From Xylanibacter ruminicola Ga6B6 (GTDB lineage: Bacteria > Bacteroidota > Bacteroidia > Bacteroidales > Bacteroidaceae), in NCBI RefSeq assembly GCF_000687715.1, contig NZ_JHXD01000021.1, forward strand, positions 1 through 54,911: a stretch of 54,911 bases of DNA, written 5' to 3'. The stretch's first letter is position 1, and every line of letters begins with the position of its first letter. Below, in pieces: positions 33,722 to 43,148 of the stretch. The notes beneath the pieces were generated by a model, which saw only the letters and a program-made list of their open reading frames with translations, made no database searches and was not told the DNA's origin. Both the position numbers and the translations under genes were made by a program.

Positions 33722-34333
33722 ATGAAAGCATTAAAAATTTTCTCTGTTGCATGCTGCATGGCAGCTGTTTGTTTAACATCGTGTATTGGTGATGATAGCA
33801 GTGAGGTTAAGAACCTTACTCAAGGCGAGATTGCTACCTGTTTGAATGCCGTTCGTGGTACTCATCTTGGTAAGGTGTATTATTCGGCTCCCACCCAGAA
33901 AGATGTGAACAATGTAGATTCAGTAGACATCAGCTGGACTATCTCTACCGATAGCACCATGACCATCCACGATTTCCCCGCCCGTTTGCTGGCTCACAAT
34001 ATCGATAGCGTAAGTACTCAGGGTAAGGAACTGCGTGCTGCCCTTCAGGCAGCCCCCGATCAGGATATCGATTGCTACATTGGTTTTATGAAGATTTCGC
34101 CTATCTACTGGCTCATTAACCCCAAGGCTCCAAAATATACTGTTAAGCTCAACGATGGCGAGCACAAGGTACAGGTAGCTTTCTATTCTACCAATAGCTA
34201 TTCAAGCGGTATCTATAACACCAGCACTAAGGAGTTCTCGATGGAGATTATCGAGGGTGCCATCTATATGGACGATAAGCTTACCTCATATCTTAGCAAC
34301 GCCACACCATTTGTTTTTTATCGCAACAAATAA
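33722..34333 (+). CDS. Predicted lipoprotein, DUF4840-like
   Basis: 203 residues. Signal peptide with lipobox LTSC (Cys21). The rest, with GEIATCLNAVRGTHLGKVYY and beta-rich sequence up to the end, fits DUF4840, a Bacteroidetes lipoprotein family of unknown function. The transcript would start near a -7 box at 33589-33596, leaving a leader of about 120 nt in which I see no structure. Confidence 0.7.
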   Translation: MKALKIFSVACCMAAVCLTSCIGDDSSEVKNLTQGEIATCLNAVRGTHLGKVYYSAPTQKDVNNVDSVDISWTISTDSTMTIHDFPARLLAHNIDSVSTQGKELRAALQAAPDQDIDCYIGFMKISPIYWLINPKAPKYTVKLNDGEHKVQVAFYSTNSYSSGIYNTSTKEFSMEIIEGAIYMDDKLTSYLSNATPFVFYRNK

Positions 34334-34342
34334 TAAGTGGTG

Positions 34343-34846
34343 ATGAGCGATAATAGTGAGGAACTATTCCCTGTGGTAGCCGATGACGGCAGCGTTATCG
34401 GCTCAGCCACACGAGGCGAGTGTCATAGCGGCTCTCGTCTTTTGCATCCTGTAGTGCATCTGCATGTGTTTAACAGTAAGGGTGAGGTATATCTGCAGCG
34501 TCGCCCTGAATGGAAGGATATTCAGCCAGGCAAGTGGGATACCAGCGTGGGCGGTCATATAGATTATGGCGAGAACCCTGAGCAGGCCTTGGTACGCGAG
34601 GTGCGCGAGGAGCTTGGTATTACCGACTTTAAGCCCGAGCGGGTAGGAATGTACGTATTTGAGAGTGCACGCGAGCGCGAATTGGTATATGTACATCGTA
34701 CCGTTTACGATGGTCCTGTTACCCCTTCAGCCTCTGAGCTTGATGGTGGTCGGTTCTGGAGCATCCAGGAGATACGTCTGGCGATGGGGCGCGGATTCCT
34801 GACGCCTAATTTCGAGAGTGAGTTCCGCAAGTTCTTCTTGGCGTGA
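34343..34846 (+). CDS. Nudix hydrolase (IPP-isomerase-like)
   Basis: 167 residues. Nudix box GGHIDYGENPEQALVREVRE followed by ELGI, after HPVVHLHVFNSKGEVYLQRR, the usual start of the MutT/isopentenyl-diphosphate-isomerase-like group. It hydrolyses nucleoside or other diphosphates; the substrate is uncertain. Two in-frame GTG codons precede ATG 34343. Confidence 0.85.
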   Translation: MSDNSEELFPVVADDGSVIGSATRGECHSGSRLLHPVVHLHVFNSKGEVYLQRRPEWKDIQPGKWDTSVGGHIDYGENPEQALVREVREELGITDFKPERVGMYVFESARERELVYVHRTVYDGPVTPSASELDGGRFWSIQEIRLAMGRGFLTPNFESEFRKFFLA

Positions 34847-34872
34847 TATCCCCCTCTGTAATACTATATTTT

Positions 34873-34900
34873 AAGCCCTGCAACTTGTGTTGTGGGGCTT
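34873..34900 (+). terminator. Terminator after the Nudix gene
   Basis: Stem AAGCCC ... GGGCTT with inner pairs CAAC/GTTG, followed by ATTATTAT. The leader and promoter of the next gene take up the rest of the gap to 35078. Confidence 0.6.
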
Positions 34901-34971
34901 ATTATTATACAGCTATTATCCATAAAACCAAAACCCCAAAAATGGTTTCCTTAAAATTAATTAACAGACGC

Positions 34972-35001
34972 TTGGAGTGCCAGATATAATGCTTACCTTT
35001 G
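34972..35001 (+). promoter_or_regulatory. Promoter of the PP2C phosphatase gene
   Basis: TTG (34972-34974), 19-bp spacer, TACCTTTG (34994-35001). Confidence 0.7.
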
Positions 35002-35029
35002 CGCCACAAAAAAGGACTGTTTTCAGTAA

Positions 35030-35069
35030 CACCAACACCAAAAAGGGAATTTTATTCACCAACACCAAA
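35030..35069 (+). repeat. 13-bp direct repeat in the phosphatase leader
   Basis: CACCAACACCAAA occurs at 35030-35042 and 35057-35069, 27 bp apart, both in the predicted 5' leader. Confidence 0.8.
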
Positions 35070-35078
35070 CACAAAGTT

Positions 35079-37127
35079 ATGAGATTAAAATGTATGATGG
35101 CCGCAGTGGCCTTATTGTTTTCAGGAGTTCTGCTATTCTTTACATCATGTGACAACCAACACGATTATCAGATTCAGGACGATGTTCTTTACACATTGCT
35201 TGCTCCCTACAACGTAGAGGGCATGGAACAACGTGGTGATAGCTTGTACGAGGCTGGACAGATTACCGACCTTTGCCGCAAGTTCTATCACGCTTATCCT
35301 CTCTGTAGTAAACATCACCAGTTTAACGCGGCCGTTCCCATTTTCCGTGAGATGCTGAAGGATGGTACTGAGGACTCGTTGGAGCGCTTGTTCCAGATTT
35401 ATGCCGCTTCGGAGCTGACGATGATTTTGCGCTATCAGGGTCATATCGAGACCTCGATGCTGACGGCTATCGATGCTATGCAGCGATTCTCGCTCGATGA
35501 GGCGCTGCAGGACCAGATAGCCCTTGAAAGCTATATCCGCTTAGGAACCTTCGTGGGCGACGGTATGGTGTCGACAGGCGACTATGACGAGGCTGAAAAG
35601 CAGTTCCAGAAGTACTTCGATCTCTCTAACGAGATGAAGGATGGTGTGCTGCGACTAGCTGAGTGGTATCCACGCCATTTCGAGCTGTTCGAGATTATCA
35701 TCCGTGCCTACACCACCAGCGGTCAGTACGATCGTGTGCTGCCTTGGGTGGAGCGTTGCGAGGAGTCGGTTGATGAGTATTACAAGTCGCCCGAGTTTAA
35801 GGATATGCCTCATACTACCACACAGTTTGTGGAGGGCTATCTTGCTGGTGCTCAGATATGTAAGGCTGTTGCGCTCGAGCATTTGGGGAGACCAGAGGAG
35901 GCTGCTGAGGCTTACAATAAATACCTGAAGAGCGATATGGCTCACACCGTTATCGGTCGCCTTAATCGCGCCTTCTATCTCTCGGCCAGCCACCACTACC
36001 GCGAGGCTGCTATCATCTTCCAGAGTCTGGATAAGGCGCTGGCTGTTTATAGCCCCAGCATCTCGCTCGACTGGATTCACGAGTACTATCTGCCTAAGTT
36101 CGAAGCCAACCTGAATGCAGGTATGCGCGACTCGGCTTACGTGCAGGCCGCTATGATTTGCGAGCGCCTTGATACCACCCTGACTAAGTACATGCACGAC
36201 GAGGGTAGTCAGCTGGGTCATATCTATGCCTCGCTGAAGAAAGAGGAGAAGATTATCGAGCAGGAAGAGCACATTATCAAGCAGCGTACCTGGGGCCTGT
36301 CGGGTTTCATTGTGCTGATGGTAGGCTTCTTCTCTAGCTATACCGTTCGTAATCGTCGTCACAGTCGCCGTTTGGCCGAGGTGAAGGCTGCTCAGGAGCG
36401 TATCGAGAGCGAGTTGCGGATTGCGCGCGATATCCAGATGAGTATGGTGCCTCACGAGTTCCCCAAGCACCACGGGCTTGATATGTTTGCCTATATGGAG
36501 CCTGCCAAGGAGGTTGGTGGCGACCTGTATGGTTACGTGTTCGACCATAACAAGTTGTATTTTGCCGTTGGCGACGTGAGTGGTAAGGGTATCCCTGCCT
36601 CGCTGTTCATGGCGCAGGTTACACGTCTGTTCCATACCTTGGCCGACGAGCACCTGCAGCCTGCCCAGATTTGTAACATCATGAACAAGGAGCTGTCGGG
36701 CGACGATAACATCAACGGTATGTTCGTAACCCTGTTTATTGGTCTGCTCGATCTCGATAGTGGTCACCTCAGTTTCTGTAATGCCGGTCATAATCCTCCT
36801 ATCATTGATTGTGGCGTCAAGGCTGCCGATTTCCTTACCATCGAGCCTAACGCACCTATTGGCTTGTGGCCCGAGGTAGAGTATATTGGCGAGGAGATTG
36901 AGAGCATCAAGGGCCGCACCCTGCTGGTTTACTCGGATGGTTTGAACGAGGCCGAGAATCTGGAGCAGAAGCAGTTGGGCGATGAGCGCCTGCTCGAAAT
37001 TCTGCGCTATACACCATTTGTATCGGCCCGCCAGATGATAAACCGTTTGCAGACCGAGGTTAATACCCATCGTAACGGAGCCGATCCTAACGACGATTTA
37101 ACCATGCTCTGTTTGCGTGTAAGCTGA
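35079..37127 (+). CDS. Membrane TPR/PP2C (SpoIIE-type) serine phosphatase
   Basis: About 682 residues from ATG 35079. The N-terminal signal sequence ends in LLFFTSCDNQ, possibly a lipobox. TPR-like helices fill about 50-390, a transmembrane helix (GLSGFIVLMVGFFSSYTV) lies near 410, then a coiled linker and a cytoplasmic SpoIIE phosphatase domain: RIARDIQMSMVP, EVGGDLYGYV, FAVGDVSGKGIPASLFMA, GHNPP, LLVYSDGLNEAEN. Such phosphatases (RsbU type) dephosphorylate anti-anti-sigma proteins; no STAS or anti-sigma gene is in this window. Own promoter and terminator. Confidence 0.9.
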   Translation: MRLKCMMAAVALLFSGVLLFFTSCDNQHDYQIQDDVLYTLLAPYNVEGMEQRGDSLYEAGQITDLCRKFYHAYPLCSKHHQFNAAVPIFREMLKDGTEDSLERLFQIYAASELTMILRYQGHIETSMLTAIDAMQRFSLDEALQDQIALESYIRLGTFVGDGMVSTGDYDEAEKQFQKYFDLSNEMKDGVLRLAEWYPRHFELFEIIIRAYTTSGQYDRVLPWVERCEESVDEYYKSPEFKDMPHTTTQFVEGYLAGAQICKAVALEHLGRPEEAAEAYNKYLKSDMAHTVIGRLNRAFYLSASHHYREAAIIFQSLDKALAVYSPSISLDWIHEYYLPKFEANLNAGMRDSAYVQAAMICERLDTTLTKYMHDEGSQLGHIYASLKKEEKIIEQEEHIIKQRTWGLSGFIVLMVGFFSSYTVRNRRHSRRLAEVKAAQERIESELRIARDIQMSMVPHEFPKHHGLDMFAYMEPAKEVGGDLYGYVFDHNKLYFAVGDVSGKGIPASLFMAQVTRLFHTLADEHLQPAQICNIMNKELSGDDNINGMFVTLFIGLLDLDSGHLSFCNAGHNPPIIDCGVKAADFLTIEPNAPIGLWPEVEYIGEEIESIKGRTLLVYSDGLNEAENLEQKQLGDERLLEILRYTPFVSARQMINRLQTEVNTHRNGADPNDDLTMLCLRVS

Positions 37128-37168
37128 TATTACCCAGCACAATCATTCATATATAGAGTCCATTGTCG

Positions 37169-37203
37169 GGAGCTCGCAGTGATGCGGGCTCCTGCTCTTT
37201 TTG
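37169..37203 (+). terminator. Terminator after the PP2C phosphatase gene
   Basis: Stem GGAGCTCGCA / TGCGGGCTCC (one mismatch), loop GTGA, then CTTTTTGTT shortly after. Confidence 0.75.
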
Positions 37204-37223
37204 TTAAAAATATGGCAAAAAGT

Positions 37224-37253
37224 TTGGTTGTATTAATTTTTTTTGTATCTTTG
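37224..37253 (+). promoter_or_regulatory. Promoter of the Cache/HAMP pair
   Basis: TTG (37224-37226), 19-bp spacer, TATCTTTG (37246-37253). Confidence 0.6.
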
Positions 37254-37285
37254 TCCCCAAACAATCTTCTATTAATTTTGGAACA

Positions 37286-38749
37286 ATGAAACCGAACATT
37301 CTATATACCATCATAAAATCACTATCTGCAAAGCTCAGTTTGTGGGTAGTTTTGTTCGTGTCAATATTGTTTGCCGCCACTTTCTCCTTGATGTTCTATT
37401 ATGCCCGCCAGGCGGTTCACGACGAATCGCTGGGTAAGGCCGAGGATATACTTGATAAGTTTGAGATTGTGGTGGGGCAGAAGTTGCACGAGATTGAGGT
37501 GATAACCCGTCAGACGCATTGGTGGGTAGAGCAGAATCTGAACGACACGCTCGAGATTGGTAAGTACACCCAGCAGATACTTGCCAACGAACCCACGATT
37601 ATAGGTATTGCCACCGCCTTTGTGCCTGGCACCTTCCCCGATCGTGGCGAAAAGGATTATATGATTTACTATCATCGCAAGAAAGGGAAGATAGTCAGAA
37701 GCGAGCAGTTTGCCCACGACTCGTATCTGCACCAGCAGTGGTACGAGGAGCCTATGACCCGCGATAAGAATATGTGGACAGAGCCCCGCGAGGATTACCG
37801 AACCGACGATGAGCCTATTATCACCTACGCCATGCCTATACACAAGGATGGTAAGGTAGTAGGTGTGTATGGTGTAGATATCTCTATCTATTGGTTGACG
37901 AAAATCGTTCACGAGCAGCGTCCGTTACCTAATGTAACAGGTTCGCTCATGACCCATTCGGGAGCTTTTGTCATCCACCCCGATACCTCGTTGCTGCGCC
38001 CACGCGCCATGTTTAAGCTGATGGAGATGTATCCTGAGGAGAAGTATAGCTTAACAGCCTATAGGATGATGAACGGCTTGAGTGGTACAGAGCAGCTCAG
38101 CCTGAACGGTACGCCCCGTGTTTTAGCTTATAAGCCTTTCGAGGATACTAAATGGGAGATTACGGTGGCATGCCCCGAGGACGAGATTATGGGTAACTAC
38201 AACACGATGATTCCGCTGATGTTTGCAGTAGTGCTGCTGGCATTGGTAGCTATCGTGGTGTTCTGTTCGGTGTTTATCCATCGCGAGCTGCACCCGTTGC
38301 GCGCTCTCGAGAAGTCGGCCCGATTGATTAAGAACGGTCATTACGATGTGCCTATCAAGACCAGTAACCGCCAGGACGAGGTGGGTGTTCTGACCAACAG
38401 CTTTATTACCATGCAGCAATCCATCAGGCAGCATCTCGACGAGATCGACCACAAGAATCTGATGCTGGTTGAGCAGAACTGGCAGCTTACCGAGGCTCAG
38501 AAGCATAAGACCGAGGCTGATAGGGTGAAGATGATATTCCTGCAGAACATGACCGACCAGATGGACGAGCCCGTTAACGAGATATCGCGACTGGTAACCG
38601 AGGTGCGCCAGCATCATCAGGAGATGACCCACGAGCAGATTGTAGAGTTGGCCAATCAGGTTGATGCCCATACGTTTACTGTTACTCAGTTGCTGGGCAA
38701 ACTGCTCGAAGTAGCAACTAAAAAACAAGAAGAGGAGGGAGAGGCATGA
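37286..38749 (+). CDS. Cache/HAMP sensor with a degenerate HisKA and no ATPase domain
   Basis: 487 residues. Helix 1 (LSLWVVLFVSILFAATFSLM), a periplasmic dCache-like domain (about 45-310), helix 2 (LMFAVVLLALVAIVVFCSVF), a HAMP domain and a coil. The end aligns with the next gene's HisKA: FLQNMTDQMDEPVNEISRLV versus FLQDITHQIRTPLNIINGFT. The phospho-accepting His is Asp424 (GAC, 38555-38557), and translation stops before any HATPase. It is an incomplete kinase, able at most to dimerise. It overlaps the intact kinase gene by ATGA, which suggests a heteromeric receptor. Confidence 0.88.
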   Translation: MKPNILYTIIKSLSAKLSLWVVLFVSILFAATFSLMFYYARQAVHDESLGKAEDILDKFEIVVGQKLHEIEVITRQTHWWVEQNLNDTLEIGKYTQQILANEPTIIGIATAFVPGTFPDRGEKDYMIYYHRKKGKIVRSEQFAHDSYLHQQWYEEPMTRDKNMWTEPREDYRTDDEPIITYAMPIHKDGKVVGVYGVDISIYWLTKIVHEQRPLPNVTGSLMTHSGAFVIHPDTSLLRPRAMFKLMEMYPEEKYSLTAYRMMNGLSGTEQLSLNGTPRVLAYKPFEDTKWEITVACPEDEIMGNYNTMIPLMFAVVLLALVAIVVFCSVFIHRELHPLRALEKSARLIKNGHYDVPIKTSNRQDEVGVLTNSFITMQQSIRQHLDEIDHKNLMLVEQNWQLTEAQKHKTEADRVKMIFLQNMTDQMDEPVNEISRLVTEVRQHHQEMTHEQIVELANQVDAHTFTVTQLLGKLLEVATKKQEEEGEA

Positions 38750-40698
38750 GTATATTATTGAATCGCATCAAACGCAAGCTGTCGCTCAAACTCAGTTTGG
38801 GTATCCTCTTGTTCCTGGTAGTGGTGTTCACACTATCCATCGGCACCTTGTTCCTTTATTCGCGCCAGCTGGTAAAGCAGCAGGCTATGGAGCGCGCCAA
38901 CCTTGAGCTCGAGAACTGTACCGAGCGTGTAAACGAGCTGATGAACGAGGTGGAAGTGGCCACCCGTACTGCCGTATGGCATCTGGGCGACGACATACGC
39001 CCCGACTCGCTGCTGAATTACATCCGATTGGTAGTAGGGCAGAATCCAAACTTTGATGGTTGTTCGGTGGCTATGGCGCCCAATTTCTTCCCCGATCGTG
39101 GCCGCTATTTCTCAGTTTATGCCTATAACCCGGAAAATGCCGATACGGTAGTGGCTAAGATTGAGAAGCCTTACAACTATTTCGACAAACCTTGGTATCG
39201 CACAGCCGCCACCTTAGGCAAACCCTGCTGGGTTGAGGCTTATGCCGAGGATTTGCAGGGTGTAGAGTCGACCGATTTCAACGATATGATCGTGTCGTAC
39301 TGCGTGCCGATGTACGATCGCCACAAGCGTCTGATGAGTGTCATCTCAACCGACTTGGCCATCGACTGGCTGTCGGAGGTGATATCGTCGTATAAGCCGT
39401 ATCCTAAATCGTATGTCATGTTGCTGGGTGCCAATGGCCAGTATATTGTGCATCCCGATACCACGAAGCTTAAGAGTCGTACTATTTTCAGCGATGCCGA
39501 TCCCACTAACCAGCAGGATCTGATTTCGCTTGGTCACCAGATGATAGCCGGTAAGAAAGGTATGCTCAACGTAAAGGTGAATGGCGAGCCTTGTGTGGTG
39601 CTCTATCAGTCGCTTACCAAAGCCCCATGGAGCATGGCGCTGATATGTTACGAGAGCGATATCTTTGTGAGCTATAACAAACTGCTCTACATTCTGATAC
39701 CTGTGCTTACGTTTGGTTTGCTGCTCATTCTGGTATTCTGCCTCAATGTGGTGTCGATGATGGTGCAGCCGCTTAACGACCTGACCCGCCAGATCAGCTA
39801 CATTACCGACGGCCACTTCCACGAGGCCATCAGCTTCAGTAGGCGTAAGGATGTGATAGGTCGCCTGCAGAATAATTTTGCTGAGATGCAACAGGCCCTG
39901 AGTAGTCACATCCTGGACCTGAAGCAAACCAATCTTGAGGCCGAGCGGATGAACCAGGATTTGGCCGAGGCCAACGAGCAGGCACGTAAGGCCGACGAGA
40001 AGAAGAACGAGTTCTTGCAGGATATAACCCACCAGATACGTACGCCGCTCAACATTATCAACGGCTTTACCCAGGTGCTGCGCGACGATTACGAGAGCAT
40101 CCCTCAGGAGGAGCTCGGCAATATTACAGAAACTATGCAAACCAACGCCATCCTCATCAGTCGTATGGTGGGTATGCTGATTGTAGCCTCGAATGCCGGT
40201 AAGGATGTAAAGGTGGATACCCATGAGCGTGTTTGCATTAAGGAGCTGATACAGCAAGTGGCCGATATCTACGCCTCGCGCCCGCCGCATACCATCGATT
40301 TGACTACCGATGTGCAGGTGGATGACAAGCGTACGGTTAAAACCAATCGCGACTATCTTACCAAGGCCTTGAACGAGTTGCTGTTCAACGCCAAGAAGTT
40401 TACTACCGAGGGCCATGTAAAACTGTCGGTAAAGACCGATGGACTCAAGGTGATGTTCTTTGTCGAGGATACTGGTCCTGGTATTAGCGAGAGTGTTCGC
40501 AAGAATCTTTTCGATACATTCGAGAAGGGTGATATCTTTACCGAGGGTTTGGGCTTGGGCTTGCCAGTATGCCGCCAGTTGGTGCGCCTGATTGGAGGCG
40601 AGCTGAAGCTGGATGCCACCTATACCAACGGCTCACGATTTGTGATTGTGATACCCGACGAAGAGGCATGGGTTGACCTGCACGACGACTTACGTTAA
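38746..40698 (+). CDS. Cache/HAMP sensor histidine kinase
   Basis: 650 residues, paralogous to the preceding protein in its sensor half (both have FFPDRG/FPDRG in the Cache domain). Helices near 18-40 and 310-335 flank the periplasmic domain; then HAMP, a coil and a full kinase core: H box FLQDITHQIRTPLN (His429), N box ALNELLFNAKKFT, G1 box VEDTGPGISE, G2 box GLGLGLPVCRQL. It autophosphorylates on sensing an unknown periplasmic ligand. No receiver domain is attached and no response regulator gene is close by. Confidence 0.92.
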   Translation: MSILLNRIKRKLSLKLSLGILLFLVVVFTLSIGTLFLYSRQLVKQQAMERANLELENCTERVNELMNEVEVATRTAVWHLGDDIRPDSLLNYIRLVVGQNPNFDGCSVAMAPNFFPDRGRYFSVYAYNPENADTVVAKIEKPYNYFDKPWYRTAATLGKPCWVEAYAEDLQGVESTDFNDMIVSYCVPMYDRHKRLMSVISTDLAIDWLSEVISSYKPYPKSYVMLLGANGQYIVHPDTTKLKSRTIFSDADPTNQQDLISLGHQMIAGKKGMLNVKVNGEPCVVLYQSLTKAPWSMALICYESDIFVSYNKLLYILIPVLTFGLLLILVFCLNVVSMMVQPLNDLTRQISYITDGHFHEAISFSRRKDVIGRLQNNFAEMQQALSSHILDLKQTNLEAERMNQDLAEANEQARKADEKKNEFLQDITHQIRTPLNIINGFTQVLRDDYESIPQEELGNITETMQTNAILISRMVGMLIVASNAGKDVKVDTHERVCIKELIQQVADIYASRPPHTIDLTTDVQVDDKRTVKTNRDYLTKALNELLFNAKKFTTEGHVKLSVKTDGLKVMFFVEDTGPGISESVRKNLFDTFEKGDIFTEGLGLGLPVCRQLVRLIGGELKLDATYTNGSRFVIVIPDEEAWVDLHDDLR

Positions 40699-40779
40699 CG
40701 TTTGAGTAAAAAAAACGTTCGCTTTCTCGTGTTGTTCAGCAAAAATGTGTATCTTTGCACCAAAAATCGACTAAAAACA

Positions 40780-42147
40780 ATGGAACAAGTATTCAGTTAC
40801 ATTATCAGTCTTGGTGCATCGGTCATGATGCCCATACTGTTTACTATTATTGGACTTTGTATTGGATTAAAATTCGGAAAGTCTTTAAAATCAGGACTTT
40901 ACGTAGGTGTAGGATTTGTTGGTCTGGGCATTGTAACGGCCCTGCTGACTAACAATTTTGGCGATCCGCTTTCTGAGATTTCGCGTTTGTACAACCTCCA
41001 GCTCGGCGTGTTCGATATGGGTTGGCCGGCAGCAGCTGCTGTGGCTTATAACACGGCTGTAGGCGCATTGATTATCCCCATCTGTCTGGGTGTAAACTTC
41101 CTTATGCTCATCACCAAAACCACCCGCACCGTTAATATCGACCTATGGAACTACTGGCACTTTGCCTTTATTGGTGCCGTAGCCTATTTCGTGATGGATC
41201 AGAGTCTGGCATGGGGCTATTTCGCAGCTATCGTATGCTACATCAACACATTGGTAATGGCCGACCTTACAGCGCCTAAGTTCCAGGGCTATTACGAGGG
41301 TATGGAGGGCATCTCTATCCCACAGCCTTTTGTGCAGAGTTTCACCCCGTTTGCCATGCTCGTTAATAAGGGCTTGGATATGATTCCTGGTTTCTCAAAG
41401 CTGGATATCGATGCCGAGGGATTGAAAAAGAAGTTTGGTGTGCTGGGCGAGCCCCTGGTATTGGGTGTTATCGTTGGTGCGCTGATTGGTGCGCTGGCTC
41501 AGTTGGATATTAAGAAGATCCTGTTCCTGGGTGTTACCATGGGTGCAGTGATGGAGCTCATCCCTCGTATCACCAAGCTGTTTATCGACGGTCTGATGCC
41601 TATCTCAGAGAAGACACAGGAGGTGGTTAAGAAGAAGTTCAATGGTAAGAAGGTATATATCGGCATGTCGCCAGCATTGGTTATCGGTCATCCCACCACG
41701 CTGGTAGTATCGCTGCTGTTGATACCTGTAACCTTGGGCTTGGCTGTTATCCTGCCAGGCAATGAGTTCCTGCCTCTGGCCTCGTTGGCTGGCATGTTCT
41801 ATGTGTTTGTGATGGTGCTGCCTTATACCAAGGGTAATGTGGTTAAGACGTTTATCGTAGGTTTGGTGGCGCTGGCCATTGGCCTGTGGTTTGTAACCGA
41901 TATGGCGCCCGCCTTTACGCAGGCCGCCCACACTGTGTTTGAGCAGACTGGCGATAACGCCGCCAAGATTCCTGAGGGCTTCGAGGCTGGCGCGCTCGAC
42001 TTTGCATCAAGCCTGTTTGGCTGGACCATCTACAAGTGCGTTAACAACCTGCAGTGGGTTGGTCTGGGCGTGCTTACTGTCTTCACCGCTGGTATGATGT
42101 GGTTCAACCGCCAGCGCATTATCGCCGATGAAAAGAATAATCAATAA
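40780..42147 (+). CDS. PTS galactitol-type IIC permease (orphan)
   Basis: About 455 residues from ATG 40780, ten or so transmembrane helices. The family pattern is clear: LGASVMMPILFTIIGLCIGL, FGDPLSEISRLYNLQLGVFD, DLTAPKFQGYYEG, VIGHPTTLVVSLLLIPVTLG. In the enteric galactitol system IIC works with IIA and IIB and the general PTS proteins. None of these are in the window, and Bacteroidetes usually lack a sugar PTS, so this may be a facilitator or secondary transporter. It lies upstream of kduI and a hexuronate transporter. A -7 box (TATCTTTG, 40750-40757) precedes it. Confidence 0.85.
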   Translation: MEQVFSYIISLGASVMMPILFTIIGLCIGLKFGKSLKSGLYVGVGFVGLGIVTALLTNNFGDPLSEISRLYNLQLGVFDMGWPAAAAVAYNTAVGALIIPICLGVNFLMLITKTTRTVNIDLWNYWHFAFIGAVAYFVMDQSLAWGYFAAIVCYINTLVMADLTAPKFQGYYEGMEGISIPQPFVQSFTPFAMLVNKGLDMIPGFSKLDIDAEGLKKKFGVLGEPLVLGVIVGALIGALAQLDIKKILFLGVTMGAVMELIPRITKLFIDGLMPISEKTQEVVKKKFNGKKVYIGMSPALVIGHPTTLVVSLLLIPVTLGLAVILPGNEFLPLASLAGMFYVFVMVLPYTKGNVVKTFIVGLVALAIGLWFVTDMAPAFTQAAHTVFEQTGDNAAKIPEGFEAGALDFASSLFGWTIYKCVNNLQWVGLGVLTVFTAGMMWFNRQRIIADEKNNQ

Positions 42148-42159
42148 TAATTAATAACA

Positions 42160-43146
42160 ATGAAGAAATCAATTTTTACTTTGATGCTTATGGGAAATCT
42201 GATGACGGCCTTTGGCCAGCAGAACATGACGTTCCAGACGGCTTGTCACCCTGCCGACGTGAAACATTACGACACGCAGACCCTGCGCGACCGTTTTGTG
42301 ATGGAGAAGGTGATGGCGCCCGATGAGATTAACCTCACTTATTCGTACTACGATCGTTTTATCTACGGAGGCGCAATGCCTGTTAACAAGGATCTGAAGC
42401 TGGAGACTCATCCCCAGCTGCGTGCCGACTATTTTATGCGTAACCGCGAGTTGGGCATTATTAATACTGGTGGTCCTGGCGTGGTTATCGTCGATGGTCA
42501 GGAGTATCCACTTGGCTATAGCGAGGCCCTTTATGTGGGTCGTGGTTGGCTGGGTAAGGACAAGAAAGGTAACGATATCGACAGCAACAAGGAGGTTATC
42601 TTCCGCTCAAAGGATGCTCAGAACCCTGCTAAGTTCTATCTTAACTCGGCTACTGCCCACCAGCACTATAAGACGCAGTGGGTTACACTCGATGGTCGTA
42701 AGAACGGTAAGGTACAGAGTCTGAAGGCTGTGATTGTTGGTACAAAAGAGAAGCCTCTGGGCACCAAGGCCGAGAGCAACCAGCGTACCATCAACCAGCT
42801 GATTGTAAATACCGCCCTCGAGGAGGGTCCCTGCCAGTTGCAGATGGGTTTGACCCAGTTGCAGGAGGGTAGCGTATGGAACACCATGCCACCTCACACC
42901 CATGGTCGCCGTATCGAGGCTTATTACTATTTCAATCTGCCCGAGGGTCAGCAGGTAAGCCACGTGATGGGCGAGCCCCAGGAAACCCGTGTGGTATGGC
43001 TCAAGAACGAGCAGGCCATCATGAGTCCTGAGTGGAGCATCCATTGCGCATCGGCCACTTATTACTATACCTTTATCTGGGGGATGGCTGGCGAGAACTT
43101 GAACTATAACGATAAAGATAACATCGAAGTTAAAGACCTGAGATAA
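42160..43146 (+). CDS. kduI: 5-dehydro-4-deoxy-D-glucuronate isomerase with signal peptide
   Basis: 328 residues against about 280 for E. coli KduI. The core is conserved: [18 protein letters not shown], the metal site [18 protein letters not shown] and [15 protein letters not shown]. It converts 5-keto-4-deoxyuronate, from pectin or glycosaminoglycan lyases, to 2,5-diketo-3-deoxygluconate. The extra length includes an N-terminal signal peptide ([20 protein letters not shown]), so it may act in the periplasm, and a small insert (about residues 130-155). It is followed by an MFS hexuronate-type transporter. Confidence 0.92.
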   Translation: MKKSIFTLMLMGNLMTAFGQQNMTFQTACHPADVKHYDTQTLRDRFVMEKVMAPDEINLTYSYYDRFIYGGAMPVNKDLKLETHPQLRADYFMRNRELGIINTGGPGVVIVDGQEYPLGYSEALYVGRGWLGKDKKGNDIDSNKEVIFRSKDAQNPAKFYLNSATAHQHYKTQWVTLDGRKNGKVQSLKAVIVGTKEKPLGTKAESNQRTINQLIVNTALEEGPCQLQMGLTQLQEGSVWNTMPPHTHGRRIEAYYYFNLPEGQQVSHVMGEPQETRVVWLKNEQAIMSPEWSIHCASATYYYTFIWGMAGENLNYNDKDNIEVKDLR

Positions 43147-43148
43147 TT

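Noticed and set aside
35655..37070. 471-codon minus-strand frame opposite the PP2C gene
   Set aside because: Shadow frame of a gene with complete TPR and SpoIIE motifs.
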